Shown: positions 26,194 to 35,492, numbered from the stretch's first letter. The stretch is DNA of 64,000 nucleotides from Chloroflexota bacterium (GCA_013112715.1 JABFGB010000023.1:46451-110450), one strand, 5' to 3'. Numbers and translations are program-made. The notes: generated from the letters alone by a model not told the origin.

Positions 26194-27537
26194 ATGGCAC
26201 TGACCGGAATTCAAATTTACAAACTGCTGCCACAGACCAATTGCAAAGATTGTGGCTTCCCAACTTGTTTGGCCTTTGCGATGAAACTCGCCGCCAAGCA
26301 GGTTGAACTTTCCTCCTGCCCGCATGTGAATGATGCCGCTAAAGCCCAGTTAGCCGAGGCATCTGAACCGCCTGTGCGCCTCATTTCCGTAAAATCCAAT
26401 GGCTATGATGTGCAGGCGGGTAATGAGGTGGTCTTGTTCCGCCATGAAAAGACGTTTTATCACAAGCCGGGTGTGTTCCTGCGCGTGCGGGACGATGAAT
26501 CCGCCGAAGTAATTAAGGCAGAGATTACACGGGCCGCTGGTTTTCAAGTGAATTATGTTGGACGTGATTTGGTATTGGATGGATTCGCGGTTGAAGCAGT
26601 AACGGGGGATGTCAGCAAATTTACGGTGGTGATTGCGGCGGTGCGGGATGTCACCCACCGTCCTATCATCCTGATGAGCCATGACCCGGCCCATATCAGT
26701 GCTGGATTACGTTTGTTGGACGGCGAACACCCCTTGATTTATGGGGCAGATGCCAACAATTGGGCCGCGATGGGTGATCTGGCTAGACAGCATGGGGCAG
26801 CGCTGGTCGTGATTGCCGATACACTGGACGGCTTAACTGATTTAGCGGAGAAATTGAAGGATAAAGGGGTTAATGATTTGGTGTTGGCTCCGACCACCCA
26901 TCATCTCGGTACGGCGCTGACGCTGAACACGCAGATTCGTCGTTTGGCCCTTAAGAAGAATTTCCGCCCACTGGGGTATCCGATGATGACCCTTGCCAGT
27001 CATGCCCCTGACCCCGCCTATGAAGCGATGCTGGCAGCACAGGCGATTGCCAAATATGCCGGATTCATCGTGCTCGGTCACTTCCAGCCCGAAGTGGTCT
27101 ATCCCCTGTTGGTGCTGCGCGAGAATATCTATACCGACCCGCAAAAGCCGATTCAGGTCAAACCCGGCCTCTACGAAATCAACAATCCCAAAGCGGATGA
27201 TCCGGTGCTGGTCACGACCAATTTCAGCATCACCTATTTCAGCGTAGCCAACGAAGTCGAAGGGTCGGGCCTACCGGCTTGGTTATTGGTCACGGACGCC
27301 GAAGGCATGAGTGTGCTGACGGCGTGGGCCGCTGGCAAATTTGATGCCGAACGTATTGCCAAAGCGGTCAAAGAATTCGGGGTTGCCGAAAAGGTGAGCC
27401 GCAAACGGATTGTGATTCCGGGCCATGTCGCCTTGCTTTCGGGTGAACTGGAAGAAGAATTACCGGGCTGGGAGATTCGGGTCGGCCCACGTGAGGCAGT
27501 GGACATCCCGGCGTTTATGAAGCAAGTCCTCGCCTAG
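26194..27537 (+). CDS. acsC: Corrinoid iron-sulfur protein large subunit (CODH/ACS gamma)
   Basis: This 447-aa protein has the N-terminal [4Fe-4S] motif with cysteines at 17, 20, 25 and 42 (NCKDCGFPTC...SSC), as in characterised AcsC proteins; that cluster reduces Co(II). A TIM-barrel domain follows, and a C-terminal corrinoid-binding domain includes NFSITYFSVANEVEGSGLPAWLLVTD and HVALLSGELEEELPGWEIRVGPREA. With AcsD it carries the methyl group from methyl-tetrahydrofolate to acetyl-CoA synthase, and possibly to the MesB-like synthase. Confidence 0.96.
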   Translation: MALTGIQIYKLLPQTNCKDCGFPTCLAFAMKLAAKQVELSSCPHVNDAAKAQLAEASEPPVRLISVKSNGYDVQAGNEVVLFRHEKTFYHKPGVFLRVRDDESAEVIKAEITRAAGFQVNYVGRDLVLDGFAVEAVTGDVSKFTVVIAAVRDVTHRPIILMSHDPAHISAGLRLLDGEHPLIYGADANNWAAMGDLARQHGAALVVIADTLDGLTDLAEKLKDKGVNDLVLAPTTHHLGTALTLNTQIRRLALKKNFRPLGYPMMTLASHAPDPAYEAMLAAQAIAKYAGFIVLGHFQPEVVYPLLVLRENIYTDPQKPIQVKPGLYEINNPKADDPVLVTTNFSITYFSVANEVEGSGLPAWLLVTDAEGMSVLTAWAAGKFDAERIAKAVKEFGVAEKVSRKRIVIPGHVALLSGELEEELPGWEIRVGPREAVDIPAFMKQVLA

Positions 27538-27566
27538 AGGGGGTTTGCTGAAACGAGATAAAAATC

Positions 27567-29474
27567 ATGGCGGAACACATTGTTAGCTTTGATGTCACCC
27601 AAGACTCGGCGCGAGTCCTGACCGGAACACTGCTGACTGAAGCCGCCCATCAGGTTGGAGCCGAGATTCAGCAGCCATGTGGTGGGCAAGGGCGTTGTGG
27701 TCGGTGTGCTGTGCTGGTCAATTATGGCACAGTGCGGCGGCGCAGTACCTTGCGACTCTCGGCAGAAGATGTCGCGGCGGGGTTTGCCCTAGCCTGTCAA
27801 ACGGTGGTCGAAGGGGATGTCTCTATCACTGTACCCCCACAGGAGAAGATCGAACGTCGCCTGACGACTGACTTGACCGCTGCCGAAGTTACCCTTCCCC
27901 CTGACTATGATCCTGATGTGGCTCAACGAATGCGGCGAGTCTGCTTGACTTTGCTAGCCCCGACGATGGATGACCAGCGGGATGATTGGAGTCGTTTACA
28001 GACCGCCCTCCGTCAGCAAACGCAGCTACAAAATGTGACTGCTTCTTTATCCCAACTCCAAAAAATGGGTGGGATTTTGCGCGAAGGCGATTGGCAGGTG
28101 ACGGCGATTATCGAAAATTGCCCCGATTGTGCTACGCGGCTGATTGACCTTAAACCGGGTCATATCCCTGTAAATGCGCCGCTGTGGGGAGTAGCCATAG
28201 ACATTGGTACAACCACCGTAACCCTGTGGCTGGTGGATTTAATGACCGGACAGGTTCGCGCACAGGTCGCCGAATATAACGGTCAAATCGCACGCGGCGA
28301 AGATGTCATTTCGCGCATTGTCTATGCGGGCAAAAACAACGGCGGGGCTGTGCTACGTCAATTGGTGTTGGATACGATCAATGGTTTGCTTGAAACTGCT
28401 TGTAAGCGGGTGTTGGCCCATCCAAGCGAGGTCATGAAAGCCACGATCGCAGGCAACAGCACGATGATTCACCTCTTGCTTGGCATCCCGGCGGACAGCA
28501 TTCGTTTAACTCCATTTGTGACGGCTGCTAATCATATACCCCCCCTAACGGGGCATGAGGTCGGCCTCAATATCCACCCAGCGGCGACTGTGGATTGTCT
28601 ACCCGGTGTAGCCAGTTATGTCGGGGCGGACATTACAGCGGGCGTGCTTTCGTCCGGGTTGGATGATACCGAAGCCCTGACGCTGTTTATGGACATCGGC
28701 ACAAACGGCGAATTGGTCTTGGGCAACAACGAATGGCTGGTGGCGTGTGCGTGTTCGGCAGGGCCAGCGTTTGAGGGTAGCGGCGTTTTACATGGGATGC
28801 GGGCGACTGAGGGGGCGATTGAAGAAGTTTGGATCAACAGCGCCAGCTTTGAGCCGACCTATCGTGTTATTGGAAACAGCAAACCGCGTGGCTTGTGTGG
28901 CAGTGGTTTGATTTCACTGCTGGCCGAGATGTTCCTGACGGGGGCGGTGGACAAAGGCGGTCATATCAACACCCATCTGCCTAACTCACGGGTACGTCAA
29001 GGCGAACATGGGACGGAATATGTGGTGGCATGGGCCAGCGAAAGCAAAACGGGGCACGATATTGTCATCACCAACGTGGATATTGATAACCTCCTGCGGG
29101 CCAAAGCCGCCATCTATGCGGGGGTGAGCATCCTTGCCGAAAGTGTGGGTGTGCCCCTCGAGACGGTTGAGCAGGTGTTGATTGGCGGTTCATTTGGCAA
29201 GTACATCAATGTCGAAAAGGCAGTGGAAATCGGCCTGCTGCCTGATATGTCTTGGGGACAGTTTCATTTTCTCGGTAATACCTCGGTGCGCGGGGCATAT
29301 TTGGCGCTGCTCGATCACCAAGCGCGTGTTCGACTCAGCGAGATTGCGGCGCGTATGACGTATATCGAGCTTTCGGCTGACAATTCGTTTTATGAAGCGT
29401 TTATGTCTGCACTGTTCCTGCCCCACACCGACCTCTCACGATTTCCTACGGTGCAGGCTGCGATAGTTACCTAA
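27567..29474 (+). CDS. acsV: Reductive activator of the corrinoid iron-sulfur protein (RACo)
   Basis: The 635-aa protein begins with a [2Fe-2S] ferredoxin domain (CGGQGRCGRCAV and the last ligand in LACQTV, residues 32-80). After a linker comes an ASKHA ATPase domain of the DUF4445 type, with the phosphate loop WGVAIDIGTTTVTLWLV near residue 210, TIAGNSTMIHLLLG, FMDIGTNGEL and VLIGGSFGKYIN. RACo uses ATP to return the inactivated Co(II) corrinoid to Co(I). The position between acsC and acsE is usual for acetogen-type clusters. Confidence 0.94.
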   Translation: MAEHIVSFDVTQDSARVLTGTLLTEAAHQVGAEIQQPCGGQGRCGRCAVLVNYGTVRRRSTLRLSAEDVAAGFALACQTVVEGDVSITVPPQEKIERRLTTDLTAAEVTLPPDYDPDVAQRMRRVCLTLLAPTMDDQRDDWSRLQTALRQQTQLQNVTASLSQLQKMGGILREGDWQVTAIIENCPDCATRLIDLKPGHIPVNAPLWGVAIDIGTTTVTLWLVDLMTGQVRAQVAEYNGQIARGEDVISRIVYAGKNNGGAVLRQLVLDTINGLLETACKRVLAHPSEVMKATIAGNSTMIHLLLGIPADSIRLTPFVTAANHIPPLTGHEVGLNIHPAATVDCLPGVASYVGADITAGVLSSGLDDTEALTLFMDIGTNGELVLGNNEWLVACACSAGPAFEGSGVLHGMRATEGAIEEVWINSASFEPTYRVIGNSKPRGLCGSGLISLLAEMFLTGAVDKGGHINTHLPNSRVRQGEHGTEYVVAWASESKTGHDIVITNVDIDNLLRAKAAIYAGVSILAESVGVPLETVEQVLIGGSFGKYINVEKAVEIGLLPDMSWGQFHFLGNTSVRGAYLALLDHQARVRLSEIAARMTYIELSADNSFYEAFMSALFLPHTDLSRFPTVQAAIVT

Positions 29475-29486
29475 AGGAACAGGCTC

Positions 29487-30422
29487 ATGTACATTATTGG
29501 CGAGAATATCCATATCATTTCACAAAAAGTGAAAGAGGCACTGGAAAGCCGCGACAGCAAATTTTTCCAAAATTTGGCAGTCAAACAGGTTGAAGCTGGG
29601 GTACAAGCGCTCGACATCAATCTAGGGCCGCGCAAAAAAGACGGTGCGGAAATCTTCCCTTGGATGGTGGAAACGATTGAGGCGGTGGTGGATGTGCCCA
29701 TCAGCTTCGACAGCACCAACTTGGCAGGCATCGAGGCGGGCCTCAAGAAAATCCGCAAAGCCCAACCAATTATCAATTCAACATCTGCCGAACCGGAACG
29801 TTTGGAAAAAGTGCCGCTGGTGGCAAAACAATATAATGCTCGTCTGGTGGCGTTGACGATGGGGGCAAGTGGCATCCCGGTCAGTGCCGATGAACGGGTC
29901 AATATCGCAGTGGAAAAACTCATCCCGCGTATGATCGAGATAGATTTTCCCATGCAGGATTTAATCATTGATCCGCTGGTTTTAACCGTATCTGGCTGCC
30001 AAGAATATTGCCCGCAGTTGATTGAGACCATCCGCACCCTACAATATGCGTGGGATCCCACGCCCACCATTTCGGTCGGCTTGTCCAATGTTTCCAATGC
30101 CGTCCCGCGTGAAAATCGCCCACTCATCAACCGCACCTACTGTGTCATGCTGATGGGGGTGGGTCTGCACACGATGATTGCCGATCCGCTGGATCAAGCC
30201 CTAAAAGACACCATTCGGATTATCGAAACCCGCGATGACAGCACGGCGGTGGGGCGTCTCTATTTGAAGTTGTTTGACCGTTACGCGGCGATGGAAACAC
30301 TAATGCCGGAAGACGTGGATATGACCGACCCTGAGCAGGTCGCCATTTGGAAGACCGTGCAGATTTTGCTCAATAAGGTGATTTATGCCGATTCGTATTT
30401 GGAACAGGAAATGACTGCCTAA
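29487..30422 (+). CDS. acsE: Methyltetrahydrofolate:corrinoid iron-sulfur protein methyltransferase
   Basis: This 311-aa pterin-binding barrel begins with IIGENIHIIS and contains QALDINLGPRKKDG, ISFDSTNLAGIEAGL, INSTSAEPERLEKV, LIIDPLVLTVSG and ISVGLSNVSNAVPRENR, which match the methyltransferase (MeTr) family. It moves the methyl group of methyl-THF to the Co(I) corrinoid of AcsCD. Relative to the roughly 260-residue characterised enzymes it carries about 45 extra C-terminal residues (from about RDDSTAVGRLY onward). The 12-bp gap from acsV indicates one operon. Confidence 0.95.
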   Translation: MYIIGENIHIISQKVKEALESRDSKFFQNLAVKQVEAGVQALDINLGPRKKDGAEIFPWMVETIEAVVDVPISFDSTNLAGIEAGLKKIRKAQPIINSTSAEPERLEKVPLVAKQYNARLVALTMGASGIPVSADERVNIAVEKLIPRMIEIDFPMQDLIIDPLVLTVSGCQEYCPQLIETIRTLQYAWDPTPTISVGLSNVSNAVPRENRPLINRTYCVMLMGVGLHTMIADPLDQALKDTIRIIETRDDSTAVGRLYLKLFDRYAAMETLMPEDVDMTDPEQVAIWKTVQILLNKVIYADSYLEQEMTA

Positions 30423-30459
30423 AAATCCCGTGAACGTTCATGAGAGGAGAGGGTATCGT

Positions 30460-31944
30460 ATGCCTAATTTTACTCCGGGACGTCGCTGGCAACCACCCTT
30501 TTACCCCTTCAAGCGTGAACCGCTGCGCTATCGCATGTTGGAGCGCGTGGAACGCATGGTCAAAGGCCCATTGTTTGGTTGTCGAATGTGTGGGAACTGT
30601 TTGTTACAGGAGACGGCTTTTATCTGCCCGATGGAATGCCCCAAAGGTGCGCGGAATGGGCCTTGTGGGGGTTCAACATCAGAACACTGTTATGTAGATG
30701 AGACACGTCCTTGCATCTGGTATCGCATCTATACACGAGCCTTTGCGATGGGGCGCGAAGAAAAACTGTTGGAGGTCATGCCCCCGCTGGATTGGGACAG
30801 GGTGGGTACGGAAACTTGGTGGGATGTGATGAAACAGCTTCGCCAAGTGGGGGTACGCCATTTTGCACGGGAAATGACATCAGGTAATGTCAAACGCCGC
30901 GCCAAAGCATGGGACAGCGTTTTTAATCCGGTACGCCAGCCCGATTGGTGGCAGGGGGATGCTGAGTATCATGCACCCGCCTATACCGAGCCGATTTCAG
31001 AATTAGAGCGCCGCCTGAAAGCTGGCGAATTTGTAGTGACAGCAGAGGTGGCACCACCTCTTAGTACAGCGACGAAAAAATTATGCACCAATGTTGAGAT
31101 GGTCAAACCGTATGTCGCAGCGGTCAACTTTACCGATAATCCATCGGCGACGGCACGTATGGCAAGCATGGCGTGCAGCATTATGGCGATGGAGCATGGG
31201 GTTGAACCCGTCCTGCAAATTGCGGCCCGTGACCGCACCCGCACCGGACTGCAATCCGAAGTGTTGGGGGCGAGCGCGTTGGGTGTCCGCAACATGCTGT
31301 GCCTTTCCGGGGATCACAGTCGCATGGGGCCGCCGCCAATGGGTCGGGCCGACGTGCTGGACATTGATTCCATTCAGATGTTGTGGATTTTGCGCCGAAT
31401 GCGCGACGAAGGAAAGTTCCTCGACGGGCGCGAAATCAAACACCCACCCAAATTCTTTCTGGGGGCCGCCGCCTCGCCATTTGCATCTGAGCCGCGTTTC
31501 CAAGCCCTGCGTGAACATAAGAAGGTCAATGCGGGCGCTCAGTTTTTCCAGACCAATCTGGTGTATGATGCGGATGGGATGGAAATTTGGCTGAATGAAC
31601 TCGCCAAGCGGGATATTCTCGGCAAAGTCTATATTTTGATTGGCGTCACCCCGCTCAAGAGTTTGAAGATGGCGCTCTATATGCACAATGAAGTTCCCGG
31701 TGTTTTCATCCCAGAGAAACTGCTCAAGCGTATGGAAGCGGCAGGAGATGGCGCACAGGAGGAAGGGGTACAGATCGCCCTCGAACTGATTGAGGCCATC
31801 AAAGGGAAGCAGGGGGTGAATGGAATTCACATTATGGCGGTTGGTTGGGAAGAAATCGTACCGCGCATTGTCACCGAGGCGGGTTTGTTGCCACCTGACT
31901 TTAACACCCCTGTTAACCCAGAACCGAGCCATGCACTCGCATAG
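30460..31944 (+). CDS. metF: Fused MetV-MetF methylenetetrahydrofolate reductase
   Basis: The 494-aa protein joins two parts. Residues 1 to about 160 have the MetV-type zinc/cluster motif GCRMCGNCLLQETAFICP followed by ECPKGARNGPCGG. From about residue 180 on is a MetF TIM barrel (GEFVVTAEVAPP..., VNFTDNPSATARMASMA, LGVRNMLCLSGDH, AQFFQTNLVYD). In acetogens MetV and MetF are usually separate subunits; here they are one chain. It would reduce methylene-THF to methyl-THF for AcsE. The ATG at 30460, after an AGGAGAGG site, is preferred over a GTG at 30430. Confidence 0.9.
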   Translation: MPNFTPGRRWQPPFYPFKREPLRYRMLERVERMVKGPLFGCRMCGNCLLQETAFICPMECPKGARNGPCGGSTSEHCYVDETRPCIWYRIYTRAFAMGREEKLLEVMPPLDWDRVGTETWWDVMKQLRQVGVRHFAREMTSGNVKRRAKAWDSVFNPVRQPDWWQGDAEYHAPAYTEPISELERRLKAGEFVVTAEVAPPLSTATKKLCTNVEMVKPYVAAVNFTDNPSATARMASMACSIMAMEHGVEPVLQIAARDRTRTGLQSEVLGASALGVRNMLCLSGDHSRMGPPPMGRADVLDIDSIQMLWILRRMRDEGKFLDGREIKHPPKFFLGAAASPFASEPRFQALREHKKVNAGAQFFQTNLVYDADGMEIWLNELAKRDILGKVYILIGVTPLKSLKMALYMHNEVPGVFIPEKLLKRMEAAGDGAQEEGVQIALELIEAIKGKQGVNGIHIMAVGWEEIVPRIVTEAGLLPPDFNTPVNPEPSHALA

Positions 31945-31982
31945 TTGAACCGTAGGCATTGACATCGAAAGGAACGTCGAAG

Positions 31983-32783
31983 ATGAAAATCGCAGTCAGT
32001 GGCAAAGGGGGGACAGGCAAAACCACCGTCTCCGCTTTGTTGGCCCAAGTATATGCCAATGCCGGACGGGCTGTTCTGGCAGTAGATACTGATCCCTCCC
32101 CATGTCTGGCGGGGGCGTTGGGGTTTCCGATGGAACTGCGTGCCCAACTCGCCCCCATTTCCAGCATGGATGAATTGATTGAGGAACGGACAGGCGCAAA
32201 ACCGGGGACAGTAGGGGGATTTTTTACTCTCAATCCCCGTGTGGATGACCTGCCGGAGCGTTTTAGCATTCAACATCGCGGCGTGCGCTTGTTGGAAATG
32301 GGCACGGTTGATGTGGGCGGGTCAGGCTGCATTTGCCCTGAAAGCGCTATGCTCAAAACCTTGTTTACCCATCTGCTGTTTCGTTCGGATGAAGTGCTGA
32401 TTTTAGATATGTACGCCGGAGTGGAGCATCTAGGCCGTGCCACCGCCGATTTTGTGGATGCGATGCTGGTGGTGGTCGAGCCAACCCGCCGTAGCCTCGG
32501 CACAGCGTCGCAAATCAAAAAACTAGCAGCGGATATAGGCCTTACCCGTCTATGGCTAGTTGGCAACAAGGTTCGCAGCACTGAAGAACAAGCCTTTTTA
32601 GAAGCGGAGACTCCTGATATTCCGGTACTTGGATTTTTGCCTGCTGCCTTGACCGTGCAAGAAGCGGATCGGCTTGGCGTGCCTGTTTATGATTATGTGC
32701 CGGAACTGCGCTTGGAAGCGGAACGGATGGCAGAATCGCTCGTGAATGCTTTACAACGACAAGCTGAGGAGAAACATGGATGA
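31983..32783 (+). CDS. cooC: CooC-type nickel-insertion ATPase, first copy
   Basis: This 266-aa MinD/ParA-family protein has a deviant Walker A, GKGGTGKTT, at residues 7-15, the switch DTDPSPCL, and the Cys-x-Cys motif in GSGCICPE near residue 113. In CooC dimers that motif binds nickel. It is expected to load Ni into CooS or AcsB. The ATG at 31983 follows AAAGGAA; an ATG 24 bp upstream is in frame. The stop overlaps the second CooC-like gene (ATGA), so the two are co-produced. Confidence 0.88.
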   Translation: MKIAVSGKGGTGKTTVSALLAQVYANAGRAVLAVDTDPSPCLAGALGFPMELRAQLAPISSMDELIEERTGAKPGTVGGFFTLNPRVDDLPERFSIQHRGVRLLEMGTVDVGGSGCICPESAMLKTLFTHLLFRSDEVLILDMYAGVEHLGRATADFVDAMLVVVEPTRRSLGTASQIKKLAADIGLTRLWLVGNKVRSTEEQAFLEAETPDIPVLGFLPAALTVQEADRLGVPVYDYVPELRLEAERMAESLVNALQRQAEEKHG

Positions 32784-33568
32784 CCACGACGATTGCTCTT
32801 GCGGGTAAGGGCGGGGTGGGCAAAACGACTATCTCCGCCATGATTATCAAGTATCTGATTCAAACCCAGTCCGGGGCGGTGCTGGCAATTGATGCCGACC
32901 CCAGCAGCAATCTCAATGTTGTATTGGGCTTGGAACTCACTTGGACAGTCGGTGATATTCGGGAAGACTTGTTGGGTCAGGTCAAACAATCTTTGCTAGA
33001 GGGGGGTGCCGCGATGGGCAGCCTCTCCGGTGGGATCAGCAAGCGCGAATATCTGGATTACCAAATTCGCTCGTCATTGGTGGAAGGCACACAGGTTGAC
33101 CTGATTGCGATGGGGCGCTCCGAAGGTCCCGGTTGTTACTGCGCGGTCAATCATAATCTGCGCGAAGTCGTGGACGGCATCAGCAAAAATTATCGGTACG
33201 TGGTGATTGATAACGAAGCAGGGATGGAACACCTCAGCCGCCGCACGACCCGCGATGTGCAACATCTTTTGGTGGTCACGGACCCCACTCAACGCGGTAT
33301 TCAGGCCGCCGAACGTATTGCGGGCTTTCGCCATGCGTTGGATATTCACATTGAACATACCTATCTGATTCTAAATGGCTTGCGGACGGAGACCATTCCC
33401 ACGCCATTACAGAGTCGGATTAACGCGCTAGACATCCCGCTGTTGGGGTGTGTTCCCTATGACGCCGAAATGATGGAGTTTGAGTTTGAAGGCCGCCCGC
33501 TAGTAGACCTAGACAAGCAGTCATTGGTGTATCAAGCGGTAGCCGCCATGTTACAACGAATTCTATAA
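32780..33568 (+). CDS. CooC/AcsF-type nickel-insertion ATPase, second copy
   Basis: The 262-aa paralogue has Walker A GKGGVGKTT, switch DADPSSNL and Cys-x-Cys in GPGCYCAVN near residue 115, so metal binding is retained. It is clearly diverged from the first copy, with an insert after the switch (DIREDLLGQVKQSLLEGGAAMG). In acetogens AcsF and CooC are related maturation factors; one copy may serve CODH and the other the ACS A-cluster, but which is which cannot be told here. It overlaps the first copy by 4 bp. Confidence 0.88.
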   Translation: MTTTIALAGKGGVGKTTISAMIIKYLIQTQSGAVLAIDADPSSNLNVVLGLELTWTVGDIREDLLGQVKQSLLEGGAAMGSLSGGISKREYLDYQIRSSLVEGTQVDLIAMGRSEGPGCYCAVNHNLREVVDGISKNYRYVVIDNEAGMEHLSRRTTRDVQHLLVVTDPTQRGIQAAERIAGFRHALDIHIEHTYLILNGLRTETIPTPLQSRINALDIPLLGCVPYDAEMMEFEFEGRPLVDLDKQSLVYQAVAAMLQRIL

Positions 33569-33604
33569 ACCAAGCAGCCCTATCACCACAAAGGAGGACT
33601 TCCT

Positions 33605-34681
33605 ATGCCCCTCAAAATCGGCATTCCCAAAGAACGGCACACTTCTGAATTTCGGGTTGGGCTAACCCCCGTCGGTGTTTCAATTTTGACCAAACGGGGC
33701 CATCAGTGTTATGTCGAAAAAGGCGCTGGCATCGGCAGTAATTTCAGTGATACTGAATTTGAACAGGCCGGGGCACGCATCACCTATGATGAGGCAGAGG
33801 TCTTTCGTCGAGCCGATATAATCCTCAAGGTTCAGCGCCCAACCGAGGAAGAAATATCATGGATGGCGGATCATCAGACCATCATGGCGTTTATGATGTT
33901 GGCCGTTACGCCGCCACACCAAATTCACCTATTGGAGGAAAAAGGGACAGCCATCGTTTCGTATGAACGCATTGAAGAACGTAATGGAATGCTGCCTGTT
34001 TTGTACCCCTTGAGCCAGATTGGTGGACGTATGACGGCCCAAATTGCGGCCCAATATCTCCAAAATAATCGCGGGGGTAAAGGGATACTGCTCGGTGGAG
34101 TTGCAGGTGTACCCCCCGCCGATGTGGTGATTATTGGAGCCGGCGTGGTGGGTATGAATGCAGCGCAGGCTTTTCTGGGGATGGGGGCGCGAATAATCCT
34201 GTTAGATCACGATTTACAGAAACTCCAAACTGCCCATGAGTATTTTGATGGACGCCTCACGACGATGGTCTCGCATGATGCCAATTTGAAACGGGTCTGT
34301 AAATTTGCGGATGTGCTAGTCGGTGCCGTGCAAATTCCCGGCGAACCTGCTCCTCTGATTATCACGAAGGAGATGGTTGCCTCCATGCGTCCCGGCTCAG
34401 TTGTTATTGACATGAGTATTGATCAAGGGGGATGTATCGAGACCAGCCGTCCGATGCAGCATAACGACCCCATCTTTCTGGTTGACGGAATTGTCCATTA
34501 TTGTGTACCAAATCTACCGGGAGTTGTTGGACGTACTTCTACCCATGCTTTCTTAAATGCGGCTTGGCCTTTCATTCAACTGGTGGCGGAACACGGCATC
34601 GAACAGGCGGTTGAATTAAACGCAGCTTTACATCGAGGCACGGTCATCTTTCGGCGAGAAAAAGCGCCTGAGCCTGTCTAA
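33605..34681 (+). CDS. ald: Alanine dehydrogenase
   Basis: The 358-aa protein starts with KIGIPKERHTSEFRVGLTPVGV and has the substrate Lys/His region (ILKVQRPTEEE, AFMMLAVTPPHQ), the NAD-binding loop VVIIGAGVVGMNAA near residue 177, and GGCIETSRPMQHNDPIF. These are ordinary features of the NAD-dependent enzyme that interconverts alanine with pyruvate and ammonia. A strong AAAGGAGG lies before the ATG, 36 bp after the second cooC, so it may be the last gene of the CODH/ACS operon. Confidence 0.93.
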   Translation: MPLKIGIPKERHTSEFRVGLTPVGVSILTKRGHQCYVEKGAGIGSNFSDTEFEQAGARITYDEAEVFRRADIILKVQRPTEEEISWMADHQTIMAFMMLAVTPPHQIHLLEEKGTAIVSYERIEERNGMLPVLYPLSQIGGRMTAQIAAQYLQNNRGGKGILLGGVAGVPPADVVIIGAGVVGMNAAQAFLGMGARIILLDHDLQKLQTAHEYFDGRLTTMVSHDANLKRVCKFADVLVGAVQIPGEPAPLIITKEMVASMRPGSVVIDMSIDQGGCIETSRPMQHNDPIFLVDGIVHYCVPNLPGVVGRTSTHAFLNAAWPFIQLVAEHGIEQAVELNAALHRGTVIFRREKAPEPV

Positions 34682-34685
34682 TTAA

Positions 34686-34716
34686 AGGCGCTGGCGCAGT
34701 CGAAATTGTGGCGCCT
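34686..34716 (+). terminator. Possible terminator hairpin after ald
   Basis: Arms AGGCGC (34686-34691) and GCGCCT (34711-34716) flank a 19-nt loop 5 bp after the ald stop. There is no U-run, so this is weak evidence for the end of the CODH/ACS operon. Confidence 0.3.
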
Positions 34717-34846
34717 ATGTCGAGAACAAACACCGATTTTGAATTGGGCACAATCTTTAGCCGCACTATATAGTTTTTGTCATATACTATTTTTGGTGGG
34801 GGGTTCCGAATATTGTTCGTTGCATCACAGTGATAAGGAACCCTAG

Positions 34847-35452
34847 ATGAAAAAAGCCAAGCCGCTGTTACCCATTCTTTTAATTGCTATCCTTGCTGTC
34901 AATGTGGTTTTGTTTGTGGCTGACCCTGTGCCGTTGCAGGCGCAACAGAGCAGTGCCACGCCGACTCGTACCCCGCGCCCGACGCGAACACCAACCGCTA
35001 CCCCCGAACCGCCTTTACTCGAAAACGTACCCGTCGCTCGTGGGGGCATCGAAGTTTTTCCCTTGCCAGACCGCAAATCGGGCCGAATTTTCGCGGCGGC
35101 GGTAGGGACATTTGCGCCGCATGTAGCAGGTCGTAGTGAAGATGAAAAATGGCTCTTTATCTATTATTTTGACCGAGGGGTACTCAAAGCCGGCTGGTCA
35201 CCACGTCGGGGCTTGGTATTGGAAGATGCAGAAGTGACGGCCCTGCCAGTGATTGACCCCGAAGATGCTCCCGAACTGCCCGATTTGGAATTGAATGAAT
35301 TGGCTTCGCGTCCTTATGGCACACGTCGCCCAAGCACTTCTGCGACGGCTACGCCAACAACCAGTTCCAACACGGGGAACGGGAACAACAATCCGCCTCC
35401 GCCACCCCCGCCAACCGCCACACAGCCACCCGCTGGCACGCAAGAACCCTAA
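34847..35452 (+). CDS. Secreted SH3-like protein with Thr/Pro-rich linkers
   Basis: This 201-aa protein has a signal peptide (MKKAKPLLPILLIAILAVN..., cleavage near LQAQQ) and a Thr/Pro/Arg linker (TPTRTPRPTRTPTATPEP). A compact domain of about 75 residues resembles a bacterial SH3 (VARGGIEVFPLPDRKSGRI...GWSPRRGLVL). The tail is rich in Thr, Asn and seven consecutive prolines. Such linkers are common in Chloroflexota cell-envelope proteins. A binding or wall-associated function is likely, but no partner is evident. It has its own upstream region of 165 bp. Confidence 0.72.
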   Translation: MKKAKPLLPILLIAILAVNVVLFVADPVPLQAQQSSATPTRTPRPTRTPTATPEPPLLENVPVARGGIEVFPLPDRKSGRIFAAAVGTFAPHVAGRSEDEKWLFIYYFDRGVLKAGWSPRRGLVLEDAEVTALPVIDPEDAPELPDLELNELASRPYGTRRPSTSATATPTTSSNTGNGNNNPPPPPPPTATQPPAGTQEP

Positions 35453-35463
35453 TCATTTTATGA

Positions 35464-35488
35464 GGGGTATATTGGCCCAATATGCCCC
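35464..35488. terminator. Bidirectional hairpin between convergent genes
   Basis: GGGGTATATT and AATATGCCCC pair over 10 bp (one G-U) around GGCCC. It lies in the 40-bp gap between the secreted SH3-like gene and the convergent oxidoreductase gene; U-runs are absent on both sides. Confidence 0.5.
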
Positions 35489-35492
35489 TTCC

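Noticed and set aside
31081..31965. 294-aa minus-strand frame opposite metF
   Set aside because: Length alone is not evidence; the plus strand encodes a clear MetF barrel over the same bases.
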